Below are positions 21,201 to 31,910 of a DNA stretch of 38,753 nt, piece by piece. A program made the translations under genes and the position numbers. The notes beneath the pieces were generated by a model that worked only from the letters and a program-made list of their open reading frames with translations, made no database searches and had not been told where the DNA came from. Origin of the DNA: Paramacrobiotus richtersi. Its lineage: Eukaryota > Tardigrada > Eutardigrada > Parachela > Macrobiotidae. Location: assembly GCA_034698045.1 (NCBI GenBank), contig JAQGAU010000134.1, positions 1-38,753 on the forward strand, in the 5' to 3' direction. Position 1 is the stretch's first letter. Each line of letters begins with the position of its first letter.

Positions 21201-21617
21201 GATTGGCGAGTTAACTTTGCCATAGTCATACTGCAAAACACCGTTTACGTCCTGGGCGGCGATACATACGAGTCTCCTCTGGGTCGTCGATCCTGCCTGC
21301 GCTTAGACATGCACTCTCCAACGTGCCAATGGGAGAAGGTCAGCGACCTCTTGCAACCAAGGTGGGATCATTGTGCTTTCGTTTCGGACAACATGCTTTA
21401 CGTTTTTGGCGGCCGCGGAGTGCGGAATAACACATTTGGTACCATGGAAGTTTACGATACGGATCGAGACTTGTGGTCCACTGTTTCCGTGGCAGGAAGC
21501 GAGAGTTCTTTTCGGTATGATGCAGCCGTTTCCCGGGCAGCTTTCGTAACTGTGAGCCGGTCGCATACCTCCGGGCGTCTTCCTCAACTTAAAGACAGAT
21601 TCTGTGCTCTGTTATAA
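18297..21617 (+). pseudogene. Kinase / pseudokinase / Kelch gene, copy 1, broken by one in-frame TAG
   Basis: Exons 18297-18654, 18729-19769, 19967-20969 and 21041-21617 join in frame (2,979 nt) and match the intact copy at 32-35 kb end to end. Kinase 1 has GTGANG, VAVK, HGDLKPGN and CDLDD. Codon 217, the Glu of the SPE (APE-type) motif, is TAG at 19019-19021 where copy 2 has GAG. It is followed at once by ATG, so a product starting at 19022 would lack most of kinase 1. Kinase 2 is catalytically degraded: HGELKPRT (catalytic Asp to Glu, Asn to Thr) and CRLDN (DFG Asp to Arg). Propeller blades follow (YVLGGDTYE, YVFGGRGVRNN). Everything else is open, so inactivation is recent, or the stop is read through, or it is a base error. 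The 3' end differs from copy 2. Confidence 0.8.
19770..19966 (+). other. Enlarged intron carrying inverted repeats
   Basis: The equivalent intron in copy 2 is 73 bases; here it is 197. The extra sequence holds a 12-bp inverted repeat (tattgtccatta at 19808-19819, reverse complement at 19841-19852) and a second short hairpin around aggtccc...gggacct. A small insertion in this copy is inferred. GT and AG are intact. Confidence 0.6.
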
Positions 21618-22864
21618 GTATCGGTGAAACCACACCGGCGCACCTGTGAGCTTTGCACCAGTCTGTTCATGATAAGCAGAACACCAATAAGCAGTATGCA
21701 ATCAGTTTTTTGAATGAAGGTGCTACTGTTGCTCAACGCCGCCTAAAAATTTAAAGACATTTTCAGCTCGAATAACTCAGCGTTTCACCCAAACTTCTGG
21801 AAACTTTTATTGCAAACCCACATATATATGATGATTGTCCTGCACATTTCCAGCCAGGAGTTAAGTTGTTGAGATTGTAAAATGAATTTTGAAATTTGAA
21901 AAATGTTGAATCTCCCATTCATTTCAAGCCCACTTATCACAATACTAGGAAAAAGTGATCAAATAATTAACAGTTTATCCCTCTCGACACCTCATGGAGC
22001 CCTGCCCATAACGATCTTAGTCACCTTAGCACCTACCGGGCACACCTTCTCTAACGTAGAGATCTAAGAAGGATCGATGCGCCAGTGTTCAAAAAGACAA
22101 AATTTTACAAACTGTGCAATGACGCATATTTAATATGGTTCCATGTCACATGTGCATGTGATTCCATATATATGTAGTAACCATGCATCATCTAACAAAA
22201 CTGCCTTTTATCCGTTTGTTTGCCACACACCGGAAAAGAAGTCTGATCCAGGTATCGTATAAACGAGTGTGATGGCCGATTTTTTAGATAGAAAAATATA
22301 CTCTACTGGATTTTTTTTCAGAATACCATAAACCGCGCCTTCTTCTTAATACCACTGAATATTCCACTTGATGTTATTAGGCATGTTACGAGTGGATTGG
22401 CGGTCACTGAACTGTACAATTATCCTGCTTAAAATTACGTAATATCATTCCACAACTGTAGAAGGTAAATTAGTTCATACAAATTACTGCTGAAATTAAA
22501 CAGAACGTTCAACGCTGCAAGCGGAGACCCGGCAGTGCCGAATACCGGGATAACTGACAGCCTAGTTTAATGCAGGCTACAATATGACTCATGAATACAC
22601 TCTTCCTTTCCATACAGGAACCCAACCCATCAACGTTTCTCAGCTTTTGTCAATAATTTGAACAACAGTAAGCAAAAACAGACTTTGTGGTACATTATTC
22701 AAACAAAGAGTACTTTCCCATTAATATAATGAGTTACCAAAGTCCCACAGTCCAAGCCCCAGGAACTAACGGGCATATATATCCTCACCGCATGTTGAAC
22801 TATCTGATTCTTCGAATCCCCAGTCAACATACATCTCTGCTAAGGTGTTCGTGAATTTACGACC
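21618..22864 (+). other. Intergenic spacer of duplication copy 1, homologous to 35383-36307
   Basis: No gene seen. Blocks such as cccaacccatcaacgtttct and attattcaaacaaagagt are shared with the copy 2 spacer, which shows the duplication covers both genes and their spacer. The polyadenylation signal of copy 2 (AATAAA) reads AATAAT here. Confidence 0.6.
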
Positions 22865-22874
22865 ATGCATCGCG

Positions 22875-22978
22875 GGGTATTACTAAACCGTGGGGATGGG
22901 ATTTGGGGATGGGATCTGGGCATGGGGTCGGGATGGGGTTGGGGATGGGGATGGGATTTGGGGATGGGGATGTGTTTT
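22875..22978 (+). repeat. G-rich minisatellite in the left TIR of TE1
   Basis: Repeats of ggggatgggatYt and related hexamers, all G-rich on the plus strand; the mirror copy at 25748-25802 is C-rich. Many runs of three or four Gs are close together, so a G-quadruplex is possible. The left arm carries more repeat units than the right. Confidence 0.75.
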
Positions 22979-23760
22979 AGGTGAAATCGATCATCTTCTT
23001 TGGACGTCCTCAGCACGAACGAAAACGATGCTTCCTGTGTGTACTCCTGTTGTTCCATCAGTTGTATGTTGTCATAACGGTGTTCCTGGATGGGTTTTTC
23101 ATTTTATTACCTTTGTTGCGTACTGCGGTCATGTACAGCCGTATTCAACAGTCTATAACAATTATTTAATATAGAATGATGGGCAAGTTCCCCGGCTTTT
23201 CAATTTTTTCCCCACATAAAAAAACTAAATAAAACTAAGCAATATTTTGTTATCTTATTTCGTTCAGTGTTATTACTATATCGTGGGGACACTTTTATGC
23301 CGGGACACTAAAAGCCATGATAACAAGTGTATATCTTGATTTCGATCAGATCTGTGATACGCTCGGCCTCCCCGTAATGTCAGTATCTCGATAACCAAAA
23401 AGTGAAATAGAAAACCGATAGCATATCCAGATTCCCCGTACCGGAAAACGAGTTCACATGATAAGTGTTTGTTAATTTTTCCCTAGACACGGCACGCCAT
23501 TACAAAACAAAACAAATTCCGGCGAATAGTTTCAGGGTGACCTTGAAAATAACTCTTTAAAAGAAAAGTAAGTTGGTGAGAAAAACACATCATTTCAACA
23601 AGTCTATAAACTATTGATAAAGTTTCTAACATTATCGACCGAAGCGGAGCGCAAGGTTCTCTATACTCAACTCAAATGTATTTCGGCGTGTGTGTGTCAT
23701 TCGTCGGTCACTAATTATATTTATCTATTTTGTAACAATTAAACTATTAGTGTATTAATT

Positions 23761-24075
23761 AAACTGCCAGGACATGTTACGCAGCTTGCCGAGAATAAGA
23801 AGCGCCGCACGTACGGATTTTTGGAAGAACGTGGCTATTTGTTCTATCCATTGGCGGTGGAAACGCTAGGAACACTGGGTTCTGCTTTCCTGGAACTTAT
23901 TCAGTTCACCGGACGTAAAATTCGTGAATTAACGGGCGAGTCCAGATCGACTGCCTTCATTAAGCATCGTATCAGTTTAGCCGTTGTTAAGGGAAATGCC
24001 GCCTCTGTTTTGGGCACACTGCCCGCGCGTTTTGTTGTGTCAGATAACGATTTTGGTTGTTTCTTTAATGTCTAG
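23761..24075 (+). pseudogene. Fragment of a reverse transcriptase C-terminal region
   Basis: The frame reads TQLAENKKRRTYGFLEERG, then YPLAVETLG, then ITGR-type helix and RISLAVVKGNAASVLGTLP. A hydrophobic P-hAVETLG, then GESRST and RIShAhhkGNAASVhGThP is the conserved tail of invertebrate non-LTR-type retrotransposon polyproteins. The N-terminal and catalytic parts (YADD) are absent. It lies within TE1, either as a nested insertion or captured sequence. Confidence 0.55.
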
Positions 24076-25802
24076 CTTTGAATTTTTAGTAGTGTCTATG
24101 CGCTCGCTCTCTCTAACGCTGCGGCTTTTGCCAATAAATATTATTATTAACTATTAGTTATTATTGTTATTATATTCATTGAATTATATTTATTAGTTAA
24201 CTAAATTACTGCTATCATTTAATTAAATATCATTTTATTCATTAATTAAGCGATGTATAATTATTTGTTTATCAAATAATAAAACTATTTATTAATTGTT
24301 TTTAGTTTTGCTGCTGGTATTAATACTGAGTTATATTAGAATCGCTTTAATAGGCAAAGCCGTAAACAATACAACATTGCTTTATTAATCAACTAAATTT
24401 TTTTCATTTTATGTACTTTGTTTCATAGGGAAAGTAGGGAACACAAGAACATGTGAGAGGCCCATACAATCTCTAGAGGTAATTACGGAATAAAGACGAT
24501 ACTGATCCAAATTCTGTACTGTTCTGTGCTTCTCAAACCAAACCAAACCACTAAGCACCATAAGGTACCTTACAAGCGGCAAACAACAAACTCGGGAACG
24601 TCGATAAGTATTTATTCAGCAAAATTCAAAACGGCCTCAAGTCAATACCACAAAACTATACGAGAATCAAGAAAAGGTCGTCAATATATCGACCTTACTC
24701 GGAAATCATTGGAGCAAGACTTTATTGAGCTTACACGGAAGTTGGTGGAGTAAGACTAAATATTAATGAATCAATTATGTCCGCAAGGCGACGATTTATG
24801 AGGGCGGATCCGAGATGGTCAGGAGCGATAGCGAATCGGTCTGGTATTGGATGCTATCTGCCAACTTCTGGACGGCGTTTCCGGTGATGTTATAAGCCGG
24901 CACGGCGCCATGACAACTTCCTTCGCATCGGTCATTCAGTTCCCGCCAAAAGCGAGTGCACATACCTAGTTATAATGTAAAGTCGGCAGTATATAGACAA
25001 GCGTGAATTACAGAACAAAAACCAGTTGGCTAAAACATGACCGATCGTTTAGGCGTTTATCAACTTCAAGATCTATCTGACGCGCGGCTGATAATTTTGA
25101 AAAAAATTTATCTAACCACGAAAGCGTTGCAAGAACGGAACTTACCATTAGATTACCCATAGTCCAAAACGGGGTGACATTCCATTTTTAAAAATAATTT
25201 CATACCGGCACACGGGCACAGCACACACTGAATTATCTGTAAAATCTTCAAGATGACCTTGAAATTAAACTGGTGAAAAAAATCACCAAAACCAGTACGA
25301 CAATTCAAAACACCCATTCAGGTTTCATATTTATTAATGCTATCTCGAGGGCTATACTGCGCGCGGCCGCCCCATATCAAAAAAATTACGAAGGCTGGAA
25401 ATATCTTCGGCATCATGCAGAGTTTCGAAATATACAAAATCAAATCGAAATTGTGAAAACGAAACAGAACAGGTCCGCGTGCCTGGACAGCGGTAAGCAA
25501 AGTAGGACCGAATCTCAATAAAGGCTGTATTTTTTTGGAGATACCTCGAATGAGTATGTAAGTTCAGCTGCATGTCATGCCTTTGCATTTGTATTGCTGT
25601 CGTCGCCTGTCGCCATGTGTATCATTTTTAATCAGATTTATTTTTTCAAAAAGTTAACTGTCGCTTTCAAAAACTTATCCGCCGGCGTAGCGTTGCAGTA
25701 ATTCATTGTAGCGGCTTAGTACCAGTTACCAATTTCGCCGAAAACACATCCCCATCCCCAGATCCCATCCCCAGATCCCATCCCCACGGTTTAGTAATAC
25801 CC

Positions 25803-25900
25803 TGCATCGCGTTATGCCGGTTGGCTATGAAGCCTACGCCATTCTAGCCTTCTTCGGTATCTTACCGTCTACCAAACCATCACTCAAACGGCACTGTACC
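25803..25900 (+). pseudogene. Chemoreceptor-like pseudogene, N-terminal fragment between two transposons
   Basis: This 98-base piece aligns without gaps to codons 2-34 of the intact copy (36309 onward), encoding VMPVG-EAYAILAFFGILPS-KPSLKRHCT. TE1 lies directly to its left and TE2 directly to its right. The start codon itself is left of TE1, at 22865. Confidence 0.9.
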
Positions 25901-26109
25901 CCGATTCTATTACGTAAAATACCGTATGTGCCCACTACGTAGCCGCTCATCTGGCGCACGGCTGCACTCTGTCGTGCGGACTGTTACTGCAAGCGTGAGT
26001 AATTTTCCATGCGCAACTCGTACGCACTGCGTAGCCCAGACCTGCTGATCGCCATTTTCAGTTTTCAATTTCTACAGCATTCTCTACTACTCTGGCTGAA
26101 AATGCTGTT

Positions 26110-26958
26110 CTAAATCATTTCCTGCTTGGCACGAAACGTGGATAAAACCGTCTGATTTTCGAGATCAAAATCGCATTCAAAATTAATCATCGTTGTTTCT
26201 TGAGGGAGGCGTGTGCCAACTAAACAAGAATGCTCTGGGCAGATGTAATGTAGCTTCAGAGTAGTGGTGAACGCACGATATCGTGCTGTCAGCTGGGAAA
26301 ATGTGGCCGGAAGTCGCGATTCGTTAGCTTGCATCGTATGCTTGATCAGCCCAGAGAAGGCTTTGAGATCGCACATCAACTGCTGCTTTGTAAGATGAAA
26401 ACTTCTCCATTTTTCCAAGGCTACCAAAACATAGGAATGTAAGACGATCGACAAATCATCTTCAACATGGACAGCAGAATGGACGATAATGATATCGTCC
26501 TCGTCTGAGTTATTGTCATCGCTTCCAGTAATGTGTGTGTCCATCAACCTACAGTACAAAAAGAAATAGTGTAGGTTTTGCAGACTACAAAACAACAACC
26601 CAGTCTGTATAAAAAAACGTAAATAAATACAACTACGCGCCAGCGTATACCTGCACTCCAGTTCGTTTTCAACGAGGTCAATTTCCGAAAGGCGCTTATT
26701 TGTTTCGGACCCGCTGGTTTCCGATGCATTGTCTTGGAGATATGCATCTTCGTGAGACGTCTCGGGATAATCGTCGTTATCGAAATCTCTGTTTCCCGTT
26801 TCAGATTCCACCAACACGCTAGCATTGGCAATATTGCCAGTAGCTGCTTTTTTGCGTCTCGAACGCAATGTCGAAGGAGGCACAATAAGATTTCCGTCTT
26901 TATCCGTCCGATACGTTAAAACACCTCTTCGTTTTTTTAATCGGGTGTTGTTAAACAT
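26110..26958 (-). CDS. Transposase-N-terminus-like acidic protein, 2 exons, 248 aa
   Basis: Exon 1 is 26958-26651 and exon 2 is 26548-26110. The 102-base intron (GTATAC...CTGTAG) fits phase 2 and removes a hydrophobic stretch that would otherwise look like a membrane segment. The protein starts basic (LKKRRG, RSRRKK), becomes Asp/Glu/Ser-rich, then has a helical region (ALEKWRSFHLTKQQL, FSGLIKHTM) and a Cys pair YICPEHSC. This order resembles the N-terminal part of tnp2-like transposase proteins of invertebrates, without the catalytic domain. It is likely a truncated transposase or an accessory protein of TE2. It diverges from the BEN gene across about 330 bases. Confidence 0.5.
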   Translation of the reverse strand: MFNNTRLKKRRGVLTYRTDKDGNLIVPPSTLRSRRKKAATGNIANASVLVESETGNRDFDNDDYPETSHEDAYLQDNASETSGSETNKRLSEIDLVENELECRYTLARSCIYLRFFIQTGLLFCSLQNLHYFFLYCRLMDTHITGSDDNNSDEDDIIIVHSAVHVEDDLSIVLHSYVLVALEKWRSFHLTKQQLMCDLKAFSGLIKHTMQANESRLPATFSQLTARYRAFTTTLKLHYICPEHSCLVGTRLPQETTMINFECDFDLENQTVLSTFRAKQEMI

Positions 26959-27289
26959 TTTTCATGAAAGAATGCAACTTGTTTGCCAAATAAAAAATAT
27001 TGCAAAATTAAAAAAAGCATAAATCAGGCGACAAACCACTAATAAACTGCAACAGCCTCCGTAAACAGGCTCCGACAGTTGGGCGCCACCGATCAGCAGA
27101 GCGCGTGCACTGAAACAAATTTGCTGCGTCAGGACGCTGTATTTCGGATTCGCGGTTCTTTCATTTTTGAATCATTTCAATTTTGAGTGATTTCACAATA
27201 TTTAACGGTTATGGCCTAGTACTGATTTCGCAGCATAATTTTTGCCGAAACCTTTTCTTTTCGCTGAAATTGTGCGATATCGCACAAAG
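26959..27289. promoter_or_regulatory. Shared divergent promoter region inside TE2
   Basis: The transposase-like gene (start 26958, minus) and the BEN gene (start 27290, plus) point away from each other across 331 bases, so both promoters should be here. No specific core-promoter motif is clear. Confidence 0.35.
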
Positions 27290-29282
27290 ATGAGTACACG
27301 CACACGAGCTCGGGGACGAGGCCGCGGCCGTGGAGGAAACTCAAGTGCAGCACCAGACGAGCCAGTAGCATCAGTTTCGTCGTACGCGATTTTTGACGAA
27401 ACGATGGAGAAATATCGAAACAGTTAGTAAAATGTTTGCAGTCTAATGTTCAGAAAACGATATCGTTTATCTTCTGCAGAATACTTCGTCGTCCTGTTTG
27501 ATGATGATAAAGCTGTGCGCGCCTTGTTGGCCACAACGGACAACTTTAGCCCCATGCCAAGACTTGGCGAAAACAGCAGCATTTACGCACATCCACTGAA
27601 ACCAGGACAAGTGCGCCTGTTGGCGAAATTCGACGACGATCAGCAGTATGAAGCAATTCTGCTTGCCATCGAAAAAAGCCTGGAATCCGCAGAAAGTGTT
27701 GCTGCCACGCAAATTGCACTGACGAAAGTAAGCGATAGGAAACATAGCGATATCGCTACTAAACCTGTTTGCAAAAGCACTTTTGCATTAGCATAACAGA
27801 GAAATAACCAAACGTAACACGTTAAAACGAACCTGATCAGTGGGCAATATTGCCATAGTAAAATGCGCTCGCGAATTAAAAGTGTAAAAATTTCTTTGCG
27901 CCGTCTTTTGAACTGTAATTTTGATTTTGCTGACTGACTTTGCAGAATTCTACTACATTGAAGAGGAAGGCCGAGGCGAAAAAAGTGGATAACATCAAAA
28001 AAGTTTCAGCAGGACGTCAAATGGCGTTACATTCAGTCAGCGATCGCAGTCCTCGCAAAGAAACAGCCGAGAAGAACGATATCGTTCCATTTGAACTGGA
28101 AGAATACGCAGGTAAGCTAGAGCCATCCACTTCATTTCTCGTTAATTTACGATTGTTCCGCAGAAGATCAAGGCGAAAAGCATCCCGAAACCCCGGCACC
28201 ATTGCCAAGCTGTAAGGATACGATTTCTTTTTGGTTGACAGTGCCAAATAATCTTTTATTTGCAGCAAAAAAACAGAACGGCCTCAGTGAGAAGTCAAAC
28301 TTTCCAATCCAACGGACTGCTGACCCTCAAGGTAGTAGTGCCCACATTTCGAAACGTTAACAACGATAACGTGACATTATGCACTTAATATCATCGATGC
28401 ACTACTGCAGTAAACTGTATCTTGCAATGTTTAATTTGTGGACGCAAAATATTTAACTACATCTAAAATACAATGATAATTTTAATGGTACTTCAAAATG
28501 TGACAAATAGTTTATTTATGGTTCTGATTTCATAAAAAGGATTTTTGTTTATTTCATAGGGAAAACGAACGCCCTTCCGGTTGTGGCTAAGACGATGGGA
28601 AATACTGTGCCCGGAACCTCATCAACCGCAGTTGCGCATACTGGCGTTATCGCCAAACCGCCCCTCCTGAATTCATCCAGTGTGAGTTCCCCGAGGAAGC
28701 GCAAAAATGGTAAGCCACCGCAGTAACAGTACCATAATTTATTTCGAGAAGTACATAGCTATATAGCTCACTGTTCCCTTTCAGTTCTGCTTTTCCCCTA
28801 TGAGATGGCAGAGGCGAACGGCATAGAGAAAGTTCTCCTTATCCAGGGACCCTGCCCAGTGTACATCCATAAAATCAAGCTGGCCTGTTACGAAAAGCCG
28901 ACGAACCGCGTCAGTGCCGGCCGCGTGTTGTTGTCCGTGCTGGACGACCTGTTGGGCCCTCCCGACGGCATTGCGAAGCTGCGGCGCCGATATGCTGAAG
29001 TCGAGGCTCGAAAGGCACTGATGACCTCCCCGAATAAGGCGAAACAGCCGGCCACAGGGATGATGCAGATCCTCGATAAGCCTTTCGTGGATTCATTGAA
29101 AAGTAAATTCGTAAACATTTTACCATCAAATATTAAATTTTTTTCCGAATCACAATATTGTTATAGTGTACTTGGACTCGCTGGGCTATCCCACTGCAAC
29201 GGGCGACTGGATGTCACGGACTCTCAACGCGTGGAAAAAATCAAAGTTCAACGAAGCCGGTTTTTCGACCTTTGATGATTAG
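27290..29282 (+). CDS. BEN-like domain protein inside TE2, 8 exons, 414 aa
   Basis: Exons: 27290-27422, 27480-27727, 27946-28111, 28164-28211, 28266-28331, 28560-28709, 28785-29102, 29167-29282. Every junction is GT-AG and in phase (1,245 nt). The N-terminus is Arg/Gly-rich (RARGRGRGRGG). Next comes a small beta region (KYFVVLFDDDKAVRALL) like the N-terminal module of BEN-associated transposon proteins, then a charged nuclear-localisation-like linker (SPRKRKN). The C-terminus is a BEN-like helical domain: RVSAGRVLLSVLDDLLG, ILDKPFVDSLKMYLDSLGY, and the tail WMSRTLNAWKKSKFNEAGFS. BEN domains bind DNA and chromatin factors. The frame has no defects despite its setting, so it is either transposon-encoded or host cargo. 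Confidence 0.75.
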
Positions 29283-29933
29283 AGTCCTAAACGATATCGT
29301 TTCCGGTAATCATTCCGCCAACAGTCCTCTCGAGATTTTTTCGAGTTTTTGTTTCAAGTTTGATTAGTATAGCATAATCATGTCGTTAATTTAGATTGTT
29401 TTGTATATATTTTTTGCTATATAGCACACTTAGCGAAAGTTCTCTCATGATATTTTTATTCCTTATACTGTAAGTTGTTGTAGTTTTCTGCGCCTTTGCA
29501 ATATTGCAACGTTTTTAGTTACCCTAAAATTCATGAAGTCTATCAACTCCACTGGTTACAGAATAAAATTGTTCCCTTGACGTGAACTGCGTGTCGCGCT
29601 TATGGTTTCAGTAATTAAATAATCAGTCCGTTATACGTGTTTGCGACATAAAAACGAGATCCCCGGCACACCTCCGGTACCAGTTTCAAACAACATCGTC
29701 ATGAAAAGACGGCGGCAAAAACACCAGTTCCGGGTATCTTCCCGTCGTCTTCCCGACGGGCTGACTACATCCGCCGTACGTCCAACTTCATGTCACCAAA
29801 GTGGCGATAACTACCACTAATTCCACCATCTTTAAGACGGTAACTGGACACGCCAGGGACCCATAGAAACCGTGCACAAGACGGGTTGGGGGGTACCTCC
29901 AACCCGTCGAAAAGTACTCCGAAAAAGAATCGG
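29283..29933. other. 3' flank of the BEN gene to the right end of TE2
   Basis: AATAAA at 29562-29567 is a plausible polyadenylation signal. The last 250 bases hold short GC-rich hairpins (for example around 29744-29760 and 29880-29908), perhaps transposase-binding or subterminal structures. No further gene was seen. Confidence 0.45.
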
Positions 29934-31391
29934 GTACCCGACAGAAGCTCGCTTGCGTCTTCATCCCGTTCATCGGGCTATCTTACTTCATCTTCCAGTC
30001 ACTGGGATATGCAATCTCTTTCTTACAAAAGTCCAAAAATCCCTGTAGCAATGTGGACGTTTTCCGCATGGGAACGAACATTGGCCAACTCAGTTCCATT
30101 GCACGTGGTTACACCGTTTTGACCTTGTTCCTGCACACACGTTCGCATCTACCAGCCGTCCATTCGACCATTTCCCACCTTACCCACGCCAAACTCGCTA
30201 AGCGTACGTTATTAGAGGACCGCAACAACTGCTGGATCAAACAGCAGCGGACATGTCGGTGGGCGGTGGTTTTATCTGCGATTGCACTGATCGTCTGGGA
30301 ATGTATGTGGACGTACGCGGAACGATACGTATACGGTCGAACGGGCGAACCAAGTTTGACCTTTCGAGGAATGCGTATAAAAATGTCAAAGGACCGAGCC
30401 CACATCGTTTGGCTGGGTTCGGCGTTTTCCCATATTATCTGTCTTGTGAAAGTAATAAAAAAAAAAAATCTGTCGTTGTTGATCAACGTTCTACAAATGT
30501 GCTTTGGGTTGTTGTTGCAAGAAGCGACGGACTTTCTCAAATCGAGCATTATTTCGCTTAGCCAAGAGTTCCAATCGGATGCGACCACAGTAACAACATT
30601 AAATGGCAAGCCGAAGAGAACGATTAATGTGGAAGTGTTCAACGAAGCGACGTACGCGTTTCTGGATGTTCACAAGAAACTCCATATTCTGGCCACATCA
30701 CTCAACGTGGCATTCGGTGCGCCGTTTGCCGCGGCGTTCTTCTTGGATATGTTGAATGTGTTCAGTCATGTCATGCAGATACAGGAGCATAACAAGACGT
30801 TTAGCTAGTTGGATTTCGGGGAAAGCATGAGTGCTTGTGTTTCATATGAGACTTTCGTGGTTATCTTCGTCATACCGCACTTGAAAATACATAAACTGGT
30901 AAATCTGCGATAAATATAGTTCGCTACATATGATTGTACTGTTTCAGCTCGCTTTCTTTCAGGCTGCTGTACTTCCAGCTTGTGTATGCTCTTTGAAGCA
31001 TGAGACATCCAATATGATTGAACTACCACAAGTAACTCATTTCCTTGCATTTCATAGAAATATTTAACTTAATAATATTATTTTAATTTTCAGGGACTTC
31101 AAATGAAGGCTTTGCTGAACATTCTAACCGAATCCTGCAAACAACGCAAACTATGGTTCCACCTGAGTGGAGTAACACCGTTAAACACATCCTTTATCCT
31201 CAAGGTAATTGATGACCTTTAATGCCATCTGATCCTATTTGTCTTGATCTACCCGTTTTATTTGCATTGTGCAGACATTTACTCTGACGGTATCGATTTG
31301 GCTTATTGCGCGTGAACTGACCACAAACGACACAACCGAACTCATTAACATCCTCCAGGGCAAATGCAACGCCTCATCATCACCACTCTGA
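29934..31391 (+). pseudogene. Gustatory-receptor-like 7TM gene, copy 1, main body (pseudogene)
   Basis: It continues the fragment 25803-25900 after TE2 and aligns with the intact gene at 36308-37827. Exon remains are 29934-30898, 30963-31031, 31094-31204 and 31275-31391, with splice sites kept. Damage in addition to the two transposons: near 30418-30476 one base is lost and about 31 are gained, which scrambles some 20 residues and then restores frame; and a Trp codon is TAG at 30806-30808. The last three exons are still open (GLQMKALLNILTESCKQRK; TFTLTVSIWLIAREL), so decay is recent or incomplete. Confidence 0.85.
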
Positions 31392-31910
31392 CCAACTGTC
31401 CGAGTGGTGGCGCACTGTTTGTCTGTTGTACGATGATCACTGTTCTCTACTCGTCTGAATGATCGTGTCTGTACATCCAGTTTTTGTATGTGGGTTCCGC
31501 ATCACTCAGCAGGACAGCAACTGTCGTCAGTAACATTGGTCCAGCTAAACAACAGCTCGTGCCGGGGCAATGCTCCAGGCTGTGGATTACGTCCAGCAGT
31601 GTTTGCCTCGCTTGGCAGGGTGAACCCCGTGTCTCGCCTTCTGCTATGAGAACGTTTTTTGTTCCTTGGCACAGAACGAATGCTGGAAAAGCGGAAAAAA
31701 GCATCGCATCAAATGATATCTCGCGTAACACTGTTAGCGTAGGCGAGATTATTGTAGGAGTAAGTTTTCTACGGAGCAGAGTCGAATTTTGTTTCAGCAT
31801 TTTAGTGCGGGCACATACATGGTGGGTGTTTCGGTGTGGACGAAACGGGCAGTGAGTTTCTTCGACCGCCGACCACTGAGCGTACGGCCAGTGCCCACCG
31901 TCAATCGCAT
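31392..31910 (+). other. Spacer between duplication copies, with a possible orphan exon
   Basis: Mostly unassigned. At about 31799-31910, after tttgtttcag, the frame HFSAGTYMVGVSVWTKRAVS resembles the closing strands of a PKD-type Ig-like repeat, but nothing upstream supports such a gene. Overlapping longer frames on both strands look like chance. Confidence 0.3.

Larger units (their letters stand above)
22875..25802. mobile_element. DNA transposon insertion TE1, 2.93 kb, 9-bp target duplication
   Basis: Ends are exact inverted repeats beginning GGGTATTACTAAACCGTGGG and continuing into GGGGATGGGATCT-type minisatellite on both sides. TGCATCGCG flanks both ends (22866-22874 and 25803-25811) and occurs once in the intact paralogue (36309-36317), so insertion is certain. 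A 9-bp duplication is usual for MULE (Mutator-like) elements and possible for Merlin. No transposase was recognised inside. The interior holds a retrotransposon fragment (23761-24075), a very AT-rich stretch (24130-24300) and otherwise nothing I can assign. It sits in codons 2-4 of the copy 1 chemoreceptor gene. Confidence 0.9.
25901..29933. mobile_element. DNA transposon insertion TE2, 4.03 kb, carrying two divergent genes
   Basis: The intact paralogue reads cactgtacccgacag without interruption; here 4,033 bases split it. Inverted ends are short: CCGATTCTATTACG on the left and CCGATTCTTTTTCGG (reverse complement) on the right. Because of the C/G runs, the target duplication can be read as TAC with TIR CCCGATTCT, or as GTACC with TIR CCGATTCT. 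Near the right end a 10-bp stem (29880-29889 with 29899-29908) lies subterminally. Inside are a transposase-like gene (minus) and an intact BEN-domain gene (plus). A 3-bp duplication would suit the CMC/EnSpm superclass, but I cannot fix the superfamily. Confidence 0.8.

Noticed and set aside
26549..26650. Membrane segment in the transposase-like protein
   Set aside because: The hydrophobic stretch is translation of a 102-base intron with good splice sites.
30109..30642. 177-aa minus-strand frame inside the chemoreceptor pseudogene (similar frames at 36577-36873)
   Set aside because: Antisense shadow of the 7TM gene; it is open only because of the codon composition of the real strand.
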